64,000 nucleotides of DNA, taken from the NCBI GenBank assembly GCA_028716525.1, contig JAQUPQ010000001.1:62001-126000 (forward strand), in the 5' to 3' direction. The notes below the pieces were generated by a model. The model had not been told where the DNA came from. It ran no database searches and was given only the letters and a program-made list of their open reading frames with translations. The translations under genes were made by a program, and so were the position numbers. The stretch is from Terriglobia bacterium. Lineage in GTDB: Bacteria; Acidobacteriota; Terriglobia; JAIQFV01. Shown here in pieces: positions 35,675-44,788 of the stretch; position 1 is the stretch's first letter; each line of letters starts with the position of its first letter.

Positions 35675-38662
35675 TCAGAAGGTAAATCGCAACTGCAAGC
35701 TCACGCGGCGATTGTAGGTATTGGAAGCGCCGCCGCCGGGGCCGAAGTTGGCCGCCAGGCTCCGAAACTGTCCGAAGAACGGCGATGAAAGATCGCCGCT
35801 GGGTGGAGCGAAATTGGCATGGTTCAGGGCGTTGGTTGCAATCACACTGAGTGTGAGATTGTATTTCATGCCCGGAGCGGCGCCACCGCCGCCACCCATC
35901 ATGACCATGGGGCCGCCGCCTCCCCGCGGACCGCCTCCGCCGCCCATGCGCGGAAAACCGCCGCCTCGAGGTCCGCCCCGACCATCAGGACGCCCGGTGG
36001 GGCCTGCGGATTCAGCTTTCTTCCCAAACGACCACGTTCTGAAAAGGCGCAGGCTGACATTCATGGTCGCGGGTCCGCGGCCAAAATTTCTTTCAATGCT
36101 GGGCGAGCCCAATGGAGGATTCAAATTGAAACACCCGAACGCCGGCTCAAAAATCAAATCGGTGCCGGTGCATCCGGCCGCTCCCACGCCCGCCAACAAG
36201 GCCGGACGTCCGGCTGTGACGCCGTCCCCAAACACGTTGCGTCCGGTTGTAATGTTGTAGGGGACCCCGCTCGAAGCGGTGATGAACGGACTGATGGTCA
36301 CCTTCAGCGGCAAAGGCGCACTGAATCCCACCACCATGCGATGACGCACGTCGGCGAAGGAAGAAGGTCCCCATTCCGCCCGCAGATTGTATGGGTTTGC
36401 CGGCTGCCCTTCGTTATCGTCCTTGCCGTAAGAGAGCGCATAAAAACCAAACAGATTGAATTTCTTGAAATTGACGTTGGGATTTACAAATATCTGTTGC
36501 GTCCGGCTCTTCCCGCTCGATTCCGTAAGAAACCGGGCCTGGTGATCCCCGAACGGATAAACCCCATTCAGCGGGGCGTTCACATCGCGCACCCGCTGCA
36601 AATGAACTCCGCGGCTGTTGATGTAATTGATACTGATGCGGGCAGACTTCGTGATTTGCCGTTCGATGCCGATGTTGCCCTGATAGGTCCGCGGGGCTTC
36701 AAATCCCTGCGCGATGAGATCCAGTTGCTGCGGCCTCAAACCGGCCTGTAAGGAACTGACCGAAGGGATAGCGGGAAAGAAATCCGGGTTCACGATCAAG
36801 AACGATTGTTGCGTCACGCCGTTGAAACGCAAGGACTGAAGCGTCACGTTCTCCGAGAGACGGTCATAAAAAATTCCGAACCCGGCCCGCAACACTGTTT
36901 TGGGAGAATTGTTTCCCCTCCCGTCGATTCCCCAGGCGACGGCTAAACGGGGCGACCAATCGCCACGATCGCCAAGATTCGTTTGAGCCTCATATCGGAA
37001 TCCATAGCTGACCGTCAAATTCGGACGAACGCGAAAATCATCGTTGACAAACATTCCCAGATCGAACTGCGAAACATCGGTTGTCGGAGCTCCGCCCGCC
37101 AACGTAAAGAGTGAGGCGCCGCCTCCCAGAGCCCGGATTTGAGCGGCGGAAAATCCTGCCGCTTCGAGCTGCAAGGTCCGTTGATACACCTGGATGGCAG
37201 TCAACACCAGCGGTGGTCCGGCCAAGGGTTGATTGTTTGAGCTCAGCGCCGGTCCCTGCCCTCCAAAAAAGGTGAATGTGCCGTTGAAATTGCTCAACGA
37301 GGTGTCGTCATTAAACGACTGCCGCGCACGACCTCCAAATTTGAAAGTATGATTTCCATGAATGTAAGTAGAAATGTTGGTGACTTCCCAGCGTTTGGAT
37401 ATGTTTTGTGAATCTCCCACCGTGGCTCCCCCGCTGGTGAAAGCGCCTTGCACGCTGATGGCCGGAGCTGCAACGGCGTTGGAATCCACAAAGCTCGAGC
37501 GCATGTATTGGAATCGGGTTTCATTGACCATGCGGGGATTCAAAATGGCGGTTTCTGTGATGCGCAAGGAGTTTTCCGTGGACGCCTGATTGTAGGCCAT
37601 GGAAGCCAGATTGAAATTGCCCACGCCCTGATTATCGGAGCCCACACGCGTGTTCTGGTATCGGAGGGTCAGCGTGTTGTTCGTATTGATGGACAGGTCC
37701 AGGCGCGGTGCAAACGTGGTGCGTGTTTGAGGCGTCACCACCGCCTGATTTACTGTCATGGGATTGAAATTGTTATCCAGGGTGGTCGCCAGAATGAAAG
37801 CGTTCTCGGTGATATCGCGCCGCTCGAAATCAAACCCGAAGGAAGCCTTCTGCTTTTTCACCGGGCCCGTGATATTGACGCCCAGGAATTGTTGTTTGAA
37901 GGGCGGCAGGGTGGATTGAGTGAGCAAGGGGCTTCGGGTGTTCAGATCCTGATTATTAAATTGGAAGAAGGTCTGACCATGAAACACGTCCGTCCCCGGC
38001 TTGGTAAAAATCTCAATGCGTCCAAAGCCCGGGCGGTCATACTCGGAGGAGAAGGGATTGGAATTGATGCGCACTTCGCGGATGGTGTCCTTGGGCGGAA
38101 GCTGTCCGCCCGTGAAGCCGTCGATGTAAATCTGTCCGCCGTTGGGTCCGGCCCCGGGCCCGGCCATCGCTTGCAATTGTTGTTGCAGCTCGTCAGGATC
38201 GTCAGACAAACTCTCCAGCTCTTTCTCTTTCAGCACCAACGCGCTTCCATTGGAATCGGGTTCAACGCTGACCTTGTTGGCTTCGTCTTCTACATTCACC
38301 ACCTGGTTCATGGCCTCAATGGTCAATTGAACGTCCAAAGCGGTCGGATGTATGATTTCGAAATCCTGATATTGCGACACGGAGAAACCTTTGGCGATGA
38401 CGCGCACCAAATATTTGCCTGCCAGAAGTTTTGGAAAATCATAACGGCCCCGGTCGTCGGTGGTTTTGCGCTGCTCACCACCGGGACCGCGCAGCTGCAC
38501 CAGCGCTCCGGGCACCAAGGCTCCGGAAGGATCGGTGACCACACCGTGCAAGCTTGGAAAGGCCGCGCTTTGAGCCGGCGTGACGGCGGCGACATAAGCC
38601 AGAAGAAATCCGAAAAGAAGAAACAGCGAACCGAACTTGACAAAACCATTTATCGATGGCAC
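35675..38662 (-). CDS. Oar-like TonB-dependent outer-membrane receptor with carboxypeptidase-regulatory domain
   Basis: 995 residues. Signal peptide (about 1-33), an Ig-like CarboxypepD_reg domain (about 37-112; GVVTDPSGALVPGALVQLRG), a plug domain (about 130-235; IYIDGFTGGQLPPKDTIREVRIN) and a beta-barrel ending in the outer-membrane signature LQLRFTF. A Gly/Met-rich insertion (about 880-930) lies near the C-terminus. Such receptors are amplified in Acidobacteriota and relatives. Start is GTG 38662 with AGAGG 6 nt upstream. Ligand unknown; the neighbouring carboxypeptidase suggests peptides. Confidence 0.9.
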   Translation of the reverse strand: MPSINGFVKFGSLFLLFGFLLAYVAAVTPAQSAAFPSLHGVVTDPSGALVPGALVQLRGPGGEQRKTTDDRGRYDFPKLLAGKYLVRVIAKGFSVSQYQDFEIIHPTALDVQLTIEAMNQVVNVEDEANKVSVEPDSNGSALVLKEKELESLSDDPDELQQQLQAMAGPGAGPNGGQIYIDGFTGGQLPPKDTIREVRINSNPFSSEYDRPGFGRIEIFTKPGTDVFHGQTFFQFNNQDLNTRSPLLTQSTLPPFKQQFLGVNITGPVKKQKASFGFDFERRDITENAFILATTLDNNFNPMTVNQAVVTPQTRTTFAPRLDLSINTNNTLTLRYQNTRVGSDNQGVGNFNLASMAYNQASTENSLRITETAILNPRMVNETRFQYMRSSFVDSNAVAAPAISVQGAFTSGGATVGDSQNISKRWEVTNISTYIHGNHTFKFGGRARQSFNDDTSLSNFNGTFTFFGGQGPALSSNNQPLAGPPLVLTAIQVYQRTLQLEAAGFSAAQIRALGGGASLFTLAGGAPTTDVSQFDLGMFVNDDFRVRPNLTVSYGFRYEAQTNLGDRGDWSPRLAVAWGIDGRGNNSPKTVLRAGFGIFYDRLSENVTLQSLRFNGVTQQSFLIVNPDFFPAIPSVSSLQAGLRPQQLDLIAQGFEAPRTYQGNIGIERQITKSARISINYINSRGVHLQRVRDVNAPLNGVYPFGDHQARFLTESSGKSRTQQIFVNPNVNFKKFNLFGFYALSYGKDDNEGQPANPYNLRAEWGPSSFADVRHRMVVGFSAPLPLKVTISPFITASSGVPYNITTGRNVFGDGVTAGRPALLAGVGAAGCTGTDLIFEPAFGCFNLNPPLGSPSIERNFGRGPATMNVSLRLFRTWSFGKKAESAGPTGRPDGRGGPRGGGFPRMGGGGGPRGGGGPMVMMGGGGGAAPGMKYNLTLSVIATNALNHANFAPPSGDLSSPFFGQFRSLAANFGPGGGASNTYNRRVSLQLRFTF

Positions 38663-38696
38663 TCGCGACCTCTTTCAAAAATGGAAGATGTGAAAC

Positions 38697-39941
38697 TCAC
38701 GGAATCATGGTCGGGAAATCAAATCCCCCGAATCCCTCCATCAAACCGCCACTCATACCGCGATTACTCAGACCGCCGGATTGCGCCTGGGCCATTTGGA
38801 TCAGCAGGTCGGCATTGGCGACCATCATGATGGCCGTGATTTGATCGTTATGAACGCCTTTGGTGCTGGAAACGACCACGGTTTCTCCCGGCTTCAGCTC
38901 ATCGAGCTTCACCGCAGGCATGCGCTCCAACATTTGCGAGATGTCTCCACGGAGCATCGGTCGACCCCCATTGGGAGACCCGCCATTTCGAGCCGCGCCG
39001 GCCGCCGCAGCTCCCTGCCCGCCGGGTTGGGGCCCTACGCGACCTCCTCCCGCCATCATGGCGGCGAAATCCGGCATGCGTTTGAGCTGGGAATCGGCGG
39101 TCACTTTAATGACCAACGGCTTTCCATTGGCAAGTTCTTTCACGGTGATCTCGTTGGACGCGGCGTTCACCGCAGTCACCGATCCGGCCCTCATTTGGAA
39201 GGTACCGAACACCACTTCGTCAGCGGTTACGGCCAAGCCATCCGGACTCTTTTGACCACGTGCGCGCAGTTGGTCGCCGGCGCTCACTTCACTCAGCGAA
39301 CTCACTATGGCGTCGGCAAATCTTACGGAGTCGGGGGCATAACGCTTAAGTGTAGTTTGATCATTCACTGTGACCGTGGCTTCAGCCAGTCCCTGCAAGG
39401 TCCGGACCTTCACAATAATCTGATTGCCCTTTTTCGACGCGACAATCCCTGAAATTCCTCTTCGAATCCAATCTTGCCGTTCGGCCTCGTTCCGTTTAGC
39501 GATATCGCTGGCCGACATCACGATGAGGCGCCGAATCTCGGTCGAGCCGGGGAGCAACGCCACCAGCACGCGGTCGCCCACCTTCACATCGGCCGCGGCT
39601 ATGGATTCCGCCTTCTTCAGATCTTTTTCACCCGGCGCGACCCTCAATAACACAGAGTTCGCCGAAAGCTTGACGGTGGCTGCAGCCGCGTTATCCGGCT
39701 TCACCTCGAATTCCCCGGTTTCCGATTTGACGACTGTCACCGTCCCCACAAAGGTGGAAGGGGTCTGGCACCAGCTTTGAATCGGCCACAACGCGAAAAT
39801 CATGAGCGCCAACGCAATGTGGATCAGCCTCATGCAACCATCCGCCCATTCGACGCGCCGACCGGCCATTTGGCTTGCTCCAAACTTCTGGGGCCGCGAC
39901 CACGTTCCCGTGGAGAGAGGCGCCTTGGTTCTCTGTTTCAT
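38697..39941 (-). CDS. Secreted DUF5666-like repeat protein
   Basis: 414 residues from ATG 39941 (AAGGA 6 nt upstream). The first 36 residues precede a hydrophobic signal segment, so ATG 39833 (MRLIHIALALMIFALWP) is a serious alternative. The mature part has several small beta-barrel-like repeats (FVGTVTVVKSETGEFEVK; GISGIVASKKGNQIIVKV; MRAGSVTAVNAASNEITVK) resembling DUF5666. A Gly/Ala/Asn-rich linker (about 300-340) and a Gln/Gly/Met-rich tail follow. It is 34 nt upstream of the TonB receptor gene, so they are likely co-transcribed. Function unknown. Confidence 0.78.
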   Translation of the reverse strand: MKQRTKAPLSTGTWSRPQKFGASQMAGRRVEWADGCMRLIHIALALMIFALWPIQSWCQTPSTFVGTVTVVKSETGEFEVKPDNAAAATVKLSANSVLLRVAPGEKDLKKAESIAAADVKVGDRVLVALLPGSTEIRRLIVMSASDIAKRNEAERQDWIRRGISGIVASKKGNQIIVKVRTLQGLAEATVTVNDQTTLKRYAPDSVRFADAIVSSLSEVSAGDQLRARGQKSPDGLAVTADEVVFGTFQMRAGSVTAVNAASNEITVKELANGKPLVIKVTADSQLKRMPDFAAMMAGGGRVGPQPGGQGAAAAGAARNGGSPNGGRPMLRGDISQMLERMPAVKLDELKPGETVVVSSTKGVHNDQITAIMMVANADLLIQMAQAQSGGLSNRGMSGGLMEGFGGFDFPTMIP

Positions 39942-40350
39942 GATCTTTCCTTACCCGGATGCTGGTATTCCAACAAGCGCTTGTCGGGCCAGAGGCGGAC
40001 AGGGTCTTTCACCCGTTCCCAAAGGATTTTCAGCCCCTTGCCGTTCTCAGCCGCCTGCGTGGATGACTCGAATCCCGTAGAATAAATTTAATGCGTTTGG
40101 GGGTGAACCCGATCATCCGTGAATCTCAATCGGAGTATCGGTACAACCACCAACCTTGAAAATCCCCTGTGAGCCATCACAGATATCTCTTTAATCGACG
40201 GATTCCGATCGAGGTAAGTTACAGGGAAATCAGTGTCGCGCCTCGAATTCCTTCTGCCCAACAGTCGACGGAATCCATTCGAAAGGTCAGAATTCCAACC
40301 TCCCGGGTTCCAGGTCTGGCTATGAAGTCTTGGGATTTCGTTGGTTCGAA
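39942..40350. other. 409-bp intergenic stretch
   Basis: It lies upstream of the DUF5666-like gene and downstream of the TPR gene (both minus). The one structure I see is the perfect palindrome CTGTGA-GCCA-TCACAG at 40167-40182, which could be a regulator site of CRP/FNR style but with a 4-nt centre. No gene is recognised. Confidence 0.5.
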
Positions 40351-41229
40351 TTAGGGAGGAGGAATCGGCAGTTGTGTGCTGGCAGAAACGTACACTTCAC
40401 CGCTTTGAGGATCGAGGAGATACGGCGCCCCGGAAGGATCCACCGGGACGGCGCGAAGATAACCGGCACGAACCAATTCAGAAAATCCCTGAGGAAACCG
40501 TCCGGTGGTGTGCTGAAAACGGGTGGCGATCTTTTCCAGCTCATCGATATCGTTCTCCGCCTGGAGCTCCAAAAGATGGGCCACGGCGTTTTCCTTCGCC
40601 CGCTTGTCATCGCTGGTCTCATAAATCTGGCGCCACAGATACATCGAAGTCCTGCGGTCACCGCCGCGCGCCAGCGTGAAAGCCGCCAAGTTTTTCAAAT
40701 ACAAATTGCCCCGTTGATATGGCGCGCCCTCAAGAAAAATCTCGGCCGCCATCTTATAATCTTTGAGTTGCCAATAGTAAATGAACCCCAAACTGAGATA
40801 CAAATTCACGTTCCCGGGATTTGCTTCCAATCCCTTGCGGAGCAATCGAATCGCCGTGGCGCTGTCGCCCGCCCCGATGGGCGGGGGCTCGCTCAAAAAC
40901 ACCGCTCCAAACTGGTACACCGGGATCATCTGGGGATCCAAAGTCGTCGTAATATCCAGCAGGGGATAGAGCAAATCAAACTTGCGGGTGGGATCGTTCA
41001 TCCGCCCGCCACCATAGTATTGAATGGCGCGAATCCAGTAGATATCGGCGACCAGGCTTTCAAATCCCAGCGAGAGCCGCTTGATGGCTTTTCCGGAGGG
41101 GAGAAACAGGATGTCCTCAGTTTGGTGATATTCTCCGATGGTGCCATCGATGTGCCGCTGTGCGGTATACACAGCGCCATATCCCGCCAGCAGCACCACC
41201 AGGAAAATCAATTTACCCGTTCGAACCAT
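40351..41229 (-). CDS. Membrane-anchored TPR protein
   Basis: 292 residues: N-terminal transmembrane helix (about 6-22), a region conserved in bacterial TPR proteins (LSLGFESLVADIYWIRAIQYYGG) and TPR-like helices (about 95-230, AIRLLRKGLEANPGNVNLYLSLGFIYYW). Function unknown. It follows the ABC permease gene by 89 nt on the same strand, so it may belong to the transporter operon as an accessory factor. Pro-rich C-terminus. Confidence 0.78.
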   Translation of the reverse strand: MVRTGKLIFLVVLLAGYGAVYTAQRHIDGTIGEYHQTEDILFLPSGKAIKRLSLGFESLVADIYWIRAIQYYGGGRMNDPTRKFDLLYPLLDITTTLDPQMIPVYQFGAVFLSEPPPIGAGDSATAIRLLRKGLEANPGNVNLYLSLGFIYYWQLKDYKMAAEIFLEGAPYQRGNLYLKNLAAFTLARGGDRRTSMYLWRQIYETSDDKRAKENAVAHLLELQAENDIDELEKIATRFQHTTGRFPQGFSELVRAGYLRAVPVDPSGAPYLLDPQSGEVYVSASTQLPIPPP

Positions 41230-41318
41230 GGGAGTGTTATGGGGCCCCTACCTTGTAAATTGGAGCCGACAGGCCTGCCCGATCTTGAGAGGCTCAAGAT
41301 TTCCTCATACCTCGCACC

Positions 41319-42095
41319 TCACTTCAGATCGCGCCGTCCGAAGATTACCGCCGAAGCGCTCAACAAAATAAATAGATACGCAATGGAATAAATCAAATCA
41401 TAACCCAGCAGCGTCCAGGCAATGGGCCGGCCGTGGGAGACGCCGGCAATCACATTGAAATTTCCGAAATTCGGCAGAAGATAATAAAGACTCGTGGTGA
41501 CCGATTGAATTGCCAAACTGTTGGCGGCCGTGCCGAAGTGCCGGATATCGGCGTTGAATTGTCCGATGAAGTACAGGGCCAGCGTGAACATCGCCGAGAG
41601 CGCCGGGGTTGAAAATGAGGAAAACACCAGCGCGATTCCGGTGATCAACAGCAGCTGCAGGAAAATCAGAAACACGGCGATAAAAAGGCTGGAGTGGATA
41701 CCGCCCGTTCCGCGGCTGATAAACATCAGCACACCCACCAGTCCGACCGCCATGATGACCAGGTTGACTAACAGCGTAAAGCCCAGGCCCAGAAATTTTC
41801 CCAAAATGAATTGGGTGCGGTGAATCGGTTTCGAGAGGATCGAATAGAGGGTTTTCTTGTCGATCTCCTTATGCACCAGATTGATTCCGATAAACACCGC
41901 CATGACGGCGCCGATCACGGACATGGCGCTCAAACCCACATCGATGGTCACTTTGGTTTCGATGTTGATGGAAATCATGCCCAGAAGAATGGAGCTTCCG
42001 ATCATCAGAAGGGCAAAGAGAATGAGGCTGTACAAAATCTTGTCGCGAATGGCCTCCTTGAAGGTGTTCTGAGCGATGGCGAGTATCTTAGTCAT
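41319..42095 (-). CDS. ABC transporter permease (ABC-2 type)
   Basis: 258 residues with six predicted transmembrane helices and the ABC-2 start AQNTFKEAIRDKILYSLILFALLMI. It also has VHKEIDKKTLYSILSKPIHRTQFILGKFLG, common in NosY/ABC-2 permeases. Its ATG overlaps the stop of the ATPase gene by 4 nt (ATGA), so they form one exporter. Substrate unknown. Confidence 0.9.
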   Translation of the reverse strand: MTKILAIAQNTFKEAIRDKILYSLILFALLMIGSSILLGMISINIETKVTIDVGLSAMSVIGAVMAVFIGINLVHKEIDKKTLYSILSKPIHRTQFILGKFLGLGFTLLVNLVIMAVGLVGVLMFISRGTGGIHSSLFIAVFLIFLQLLLITGIALVFSSFSTPALSAMFTLALYFIGQFNADIRHFGTAANSLAIQSVTTSLYYLLPNFGNFNVIAGVSHGRPIAWTLLGYDLIYSIAYLFILLSASAVIFGRRDLK

Positions 42096-43045
42096 AGCGG
42101 TTTGGCGCGTGCGGAGCCGCCCGGAGGAGCAAACAGTTTGACAAAATAGTCTTCGAATGATTCTTTGCCGGGGAGAATTCGAATGACGTGAGCGCCCCGG
42201 CGATGAACGGCCTCCACAGCGCGAAACAGAGCGCCTTGATCAGCCAGAGTGACGCGCAGCAGATTTCCGGCCATCGAGATTTCTTTGCCGATGGCTTGCA
42301 GCTCATTCCTCAATGTTTCATTGAAATGACCCACCATCAATTCCATGGAGCCCGTCTCTTGGGGTACCAGCTCGTCCAATCGGCCACAGCCCAGCAATTT
42401 TCCGGCGTAGAGAATAGCCACGCGGTCGCAGAGCGCTTCCACGTCGGGCAGAATGTGCGACGAAAAGAACACGGTCTTGCCTTGACGGCGCAGTTCGAGG
42501 ATTAATTCCCGAATCTCGCGGCGCCCGATAGGGTCCAGCCCCGACATGGGCTCGTCCAAGAATACGACTTCGGGGTCGTTGATCAGGGCTTGAGCGATGC
42601 CGATACGCTGCAGCATGCCTTTGGAAAATTTTCGGAGCTGCAAACGCCGCGCGGCCGGAAGCCCGACCACATCGAGCAAGGCCGTCACTTTGGAGGGAAT
42701 CGATTGGGCCGGCAAATCAAACAACCGGGCGGAATAGTTCAGAAACTCTTCTGCCGTGAGGTAATCGTAGAAAAAGGGATTCTCGGGCAAATAACCCAAT
42801 TGTTGGTGCACCGAAACATCCGTGAACGACCGGCCGAGAATTTCGGCATGGCCGGAGGTCGGATGAATCAGCCGCATCAGCAATTTCAGGGTGGTGGTTT
42901 TTCCGGCGCCGTTGGGGCCCAGAAAACCAAACGTCTCTCCGGCCTCGACGGTCAAATTCAAGCCGTCTAAAGCCCGCACCTGGCGCTTTCGCCAAAAACC
43001 GACGGGATAGTCCTTCGTAAGGTTTTCAATCTGAATCGCTATCAT
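42092..43045 (-). CDS. ABC transporter ATP-binding protein
   Basis: 317 residues: Walker A GPNGAGKT (43-50), Q-loop region QQLGYLPENPFFYDYLT, signature FSKGMLQRIGIAQAL, Walker B VVFLDEPMSGLDP and H-loop FFSSH. The C-terminal 90 residues form the extra domain seen in exporter ATPases of the CcmA/NosF/DrrA class. First gene of an operon with the permease and TPR protein. A consensus -10 box TATAAT lies at 43139-43144 upstream. Confidence 0.92.
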   Translation of the reverse strand: MIAIQIENLTKDYPVGFWRKRQVRALDGLNLTVEAGETFGFLGPNGAGKTTTLKLLMRLIHPTSGHAEILGRSFTDVSVHQQLGYLPENPFFYDYLTAEEFLNYSARLFDLPAQSIPSKVTALLDVVGLPAARRLQLRKFSKGMLQRIGIAQALINDPEVVFLDEPMSGLDPIGRREIRELILELRRQGKTVFFSSHILPDVEALCDRVAILYAGKLLGCGRLDELVPQETGSMELMVGHFNETLRNELQAIGKEISMAGNLLRVTLADQGALFRAVEAVHRRGAHVIRILPGKESFEDYFVKLFAPPGGSARAKPL

Positions 43046-43373
43046 GGATCAACAGAAGAACAGCCGGGCTATTTGGATATGAGCGTCCGGCATCCATAGG
43101 CTTCGCCCCTCTTCAGCCGCGCCGGGGCCGCCGGAGACATTATATCTAACGTGAAAACCTTTGGAAATGCGTGAACACAATAATGCTGCACATTTCGGAA
43201 GAACCGGCTGGGTCAAAACTAAGAACGCCGCCAAGCCATCGAAGATTTGCCGAGCCTAGAGTTCACAGGCTTTATGATCGTCAGAGTCGCGGCGATGGGC
43301 GGGATCATCAACAAACCAAGAATACGATTTCTCGAAGGAGTTATGTTGCGGCTTGAGGGTGTATGAAATACAT
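43046..43373. other. 328-bp intergenic stretch upstream of the ABC operon
   Basis: It holds a perfect -10 hexamer TATAAT on the minus strand (43139-43144) about 95 nt before the ATPase start; the -35 region is poor. The rest shows no gene, repeat or structure. Confidence 0.45.
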
Positions 43374-43405
43374 AAAAAAACCCGGCCACATTGCCTGTGG
43401 CCGGG
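43374..43405 (-). terminator. Rho-independent terminator of the M48 peptidase gene
   Basis: Minus strand: CCCGGCCACA-GGCAA-TGTGGCCGGG (perfect 10-bp stem) followed directly by TTTTTTT. It lies 21 nt past the stop codon. Confidence 0.95.
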
Positions 43406-43426
43406 ACCAGACCGCTGTGCCATATG

Positions 43427-43981
43427 CTAAGCGGTTACGAAATCCTTGTAATTCAAGTGCGCTTTCTTGGCGATGTTCTTCATGCGCTTTTCGAGAATCT
43501 TGCGTTGCGATTTGGGAATATTGTCTCCCCAAGCGGTCGTGACGCGGGACAAGACCATCAGCAAAGAGCCCGAATTGATCTGAGCTCGATTGAGCATTTT
43601 CAATCCGACTTGATCGGCTTGAAATTCGTCTCCGTCCATGGCTGAGAAGGAGCGAACTATGGGAGAAGAAAATCGTCGTGACAGGTGCGCCAGTTCATGG
43701 GCCAATACGGCCGCAATTTCTTCTTCCGATCCCACCGATTGGAGCAGCTTGCGGGTCACGAAAATTTGCCCCTCGCTGTTGCAGAAGGCGTTCAATTCCG
43801 GATAATTCAAAATCCCGATGTGATAAGGGACGCGAATGCGGGTGGACTGGGTCAATCGATCGGCCAAGGTGTTGAGCGTTTGAAGCGCTTGATGATCATC
43901 CACGTACGTAAAATCCATGGCTCGAGCCGTGGTTGCCAGAGCCGCCAGCGCCACCATCGTGATCAGAACCCTTCGAAACAT
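43427..43981 (-). CDS. Secreted M48-family metallopeptidase, short form
   Basis: 184 residues: signal peptide (1-21, ending ARA), then a minimal M48 domain with HELAH (95-99) and the third ligand Glu in GDEFQADQVG (about 118). Smaller than HtpX or BepA, lacking transmembrane helices and TPRs. Likely periplasmic protein quality control. GGAGG precedes ATG 43981 at good spacing. Single gene with its own terminator. Confidence 0.9.
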   Translation of the reverse strand: MFRRVLITMVALAALATTARAMDFTYVDDHQALQTLNTLADRLTQSTRIRVPYHIGILNYPELNAFCNSEGQIFVTRKLLQSVGSEEEIAAVLAHELAHLSRRFSSPIVRSFSAMDGDEFQADQVGLKMLNRAQINSGSLLMVLSRVTTAWGDNIPKSQRKILEKRMKNIAKKAHLNYKDFVTA

Positions 43982-44281
43982 TGAACACCTCCAAGACGCG
44001 CTAAATTTATCGCGATCTCGCAGATGCGCATGTGGGCTTCATCACAGCTTTTGAAAAAATCGGGTACCGGCGCGAGGGTTGTTTTGAGCTGATTTTAAAG
44101 GGGTTTAGAGAGGATTTCGAAAATGGCTCCGTGACGGCCATCACAGGACTCATGAAGGCCAACGCCGTGAGCGCCCGATTAGAGATGGGAAGGAGTGCAG
44201 GTTACCCGGCGAAACAACAACGCCAAGTGTTGCAGGTCGTCAAACTCCAGGCGAATCAAACAAAAGTTTTTTGGCTGAGCA
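43982..44281. other. 300-bp intergenic stretch
   Basis: It lies between the M48 gene start and the stop of the first pilin-like gene (both minus). A short plus-strand open frame here has no ribosome site, no family resemblance and runs into the pilin gene, so I do not call it. Nothing else recognised. Confidence 0.5.
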
Positions 44282-44788
44282 CTAAAAGTTGTTCTTATAC
44301 AGGGGATCACCCGGATTCAGGCCCGCCGGTAGAGGATTTCCGTTGACTCCATCGGCATACCGTATCGTGCCATCGGATTGGATGAAGAATTCGTATCGTC
44401 CGGCGCGCCCGTTCACGAAGGCCTGAATATTAAAGCCGTTCGGAATCACCTCCAATTTTCCACCTGTCGGAGCCACACTTCCGGGTTTAAAAAAATATCC
44501 GCTAATGGACTTGGTGTCGGCCGTGGCAAACCGCGAATCGAGCAAGGCCCCGCTCGTCACCAAGGTGGGAAGATCGGCCGATTGATTCTGATGATCCGAG
44601 GAATAGACCGTTTCTGAAGTAAAAACGGTGCGCAGCGAGCCAATGGCGCCGGCTTCATTGGCGGTCTGCCGTGATTGCAGGTAGGAGGGGATGGCAATGG
44701 TCGCCAGAATCAATAGAATTCCGACGACAATCATCAACTCATAAAATGTAAAACCACGCTCTTGGGCTAAGAGGCATTTGGACCGCAT
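44282..44788 (-). CDS. Type IV pilin-like protein
   Basis: 168 residues from ATG 44788 (GGTGA about 6 nt upstream; GTG 44800 is possible). Prepilin leader of 12 residues, then Phe+1 with Glu+5 in GFTFYELMIVVGILLILAT, so it is a prepilin peptidase substrate. The C-terminal part is only distantly like the two tandem pilins (shared TANEAGAIGSLRTVFTSETVY region). It overlaps the end of the large MFS-spermidine-synthase gene by 22 nt, so they are co-transcribed. Confidence 0.87.
   Translation of the reverse strand: MRSKCLLAQERGFTFYELMIVVGILLILATIAIPSYLQSRQTANEAGAIGSLRTVFTSETVYSSDHQNQSADLPTLVTSGALLDSRFATADTKSISGYFFKPGSVAPTGGKLEVIPNGFNIQAFVNGRAGRYEFFIQSDGTIRYADGVNGNPLPAGLNPGDPLYKNNF

Noticed and set aside
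37448-38830. Plus-strand open frame of about 460 codons
   Set aside because: Antisense to the TonB receptor gene; composition is a mirror of the receptor codons.
40167-40182. Second CRP site (CTGTGA-GCCA-TCACAG)
   Set aside because: The centre is 4 nt rather than 6 nt and no promoter is seen next to it, so it is noted only as a palindrome.
44032-44346. Possible small plus-strand gene
   Set aside because: No ribosome site, no family pattern, and it runs into the 3' end of a well-supported pilin gene.
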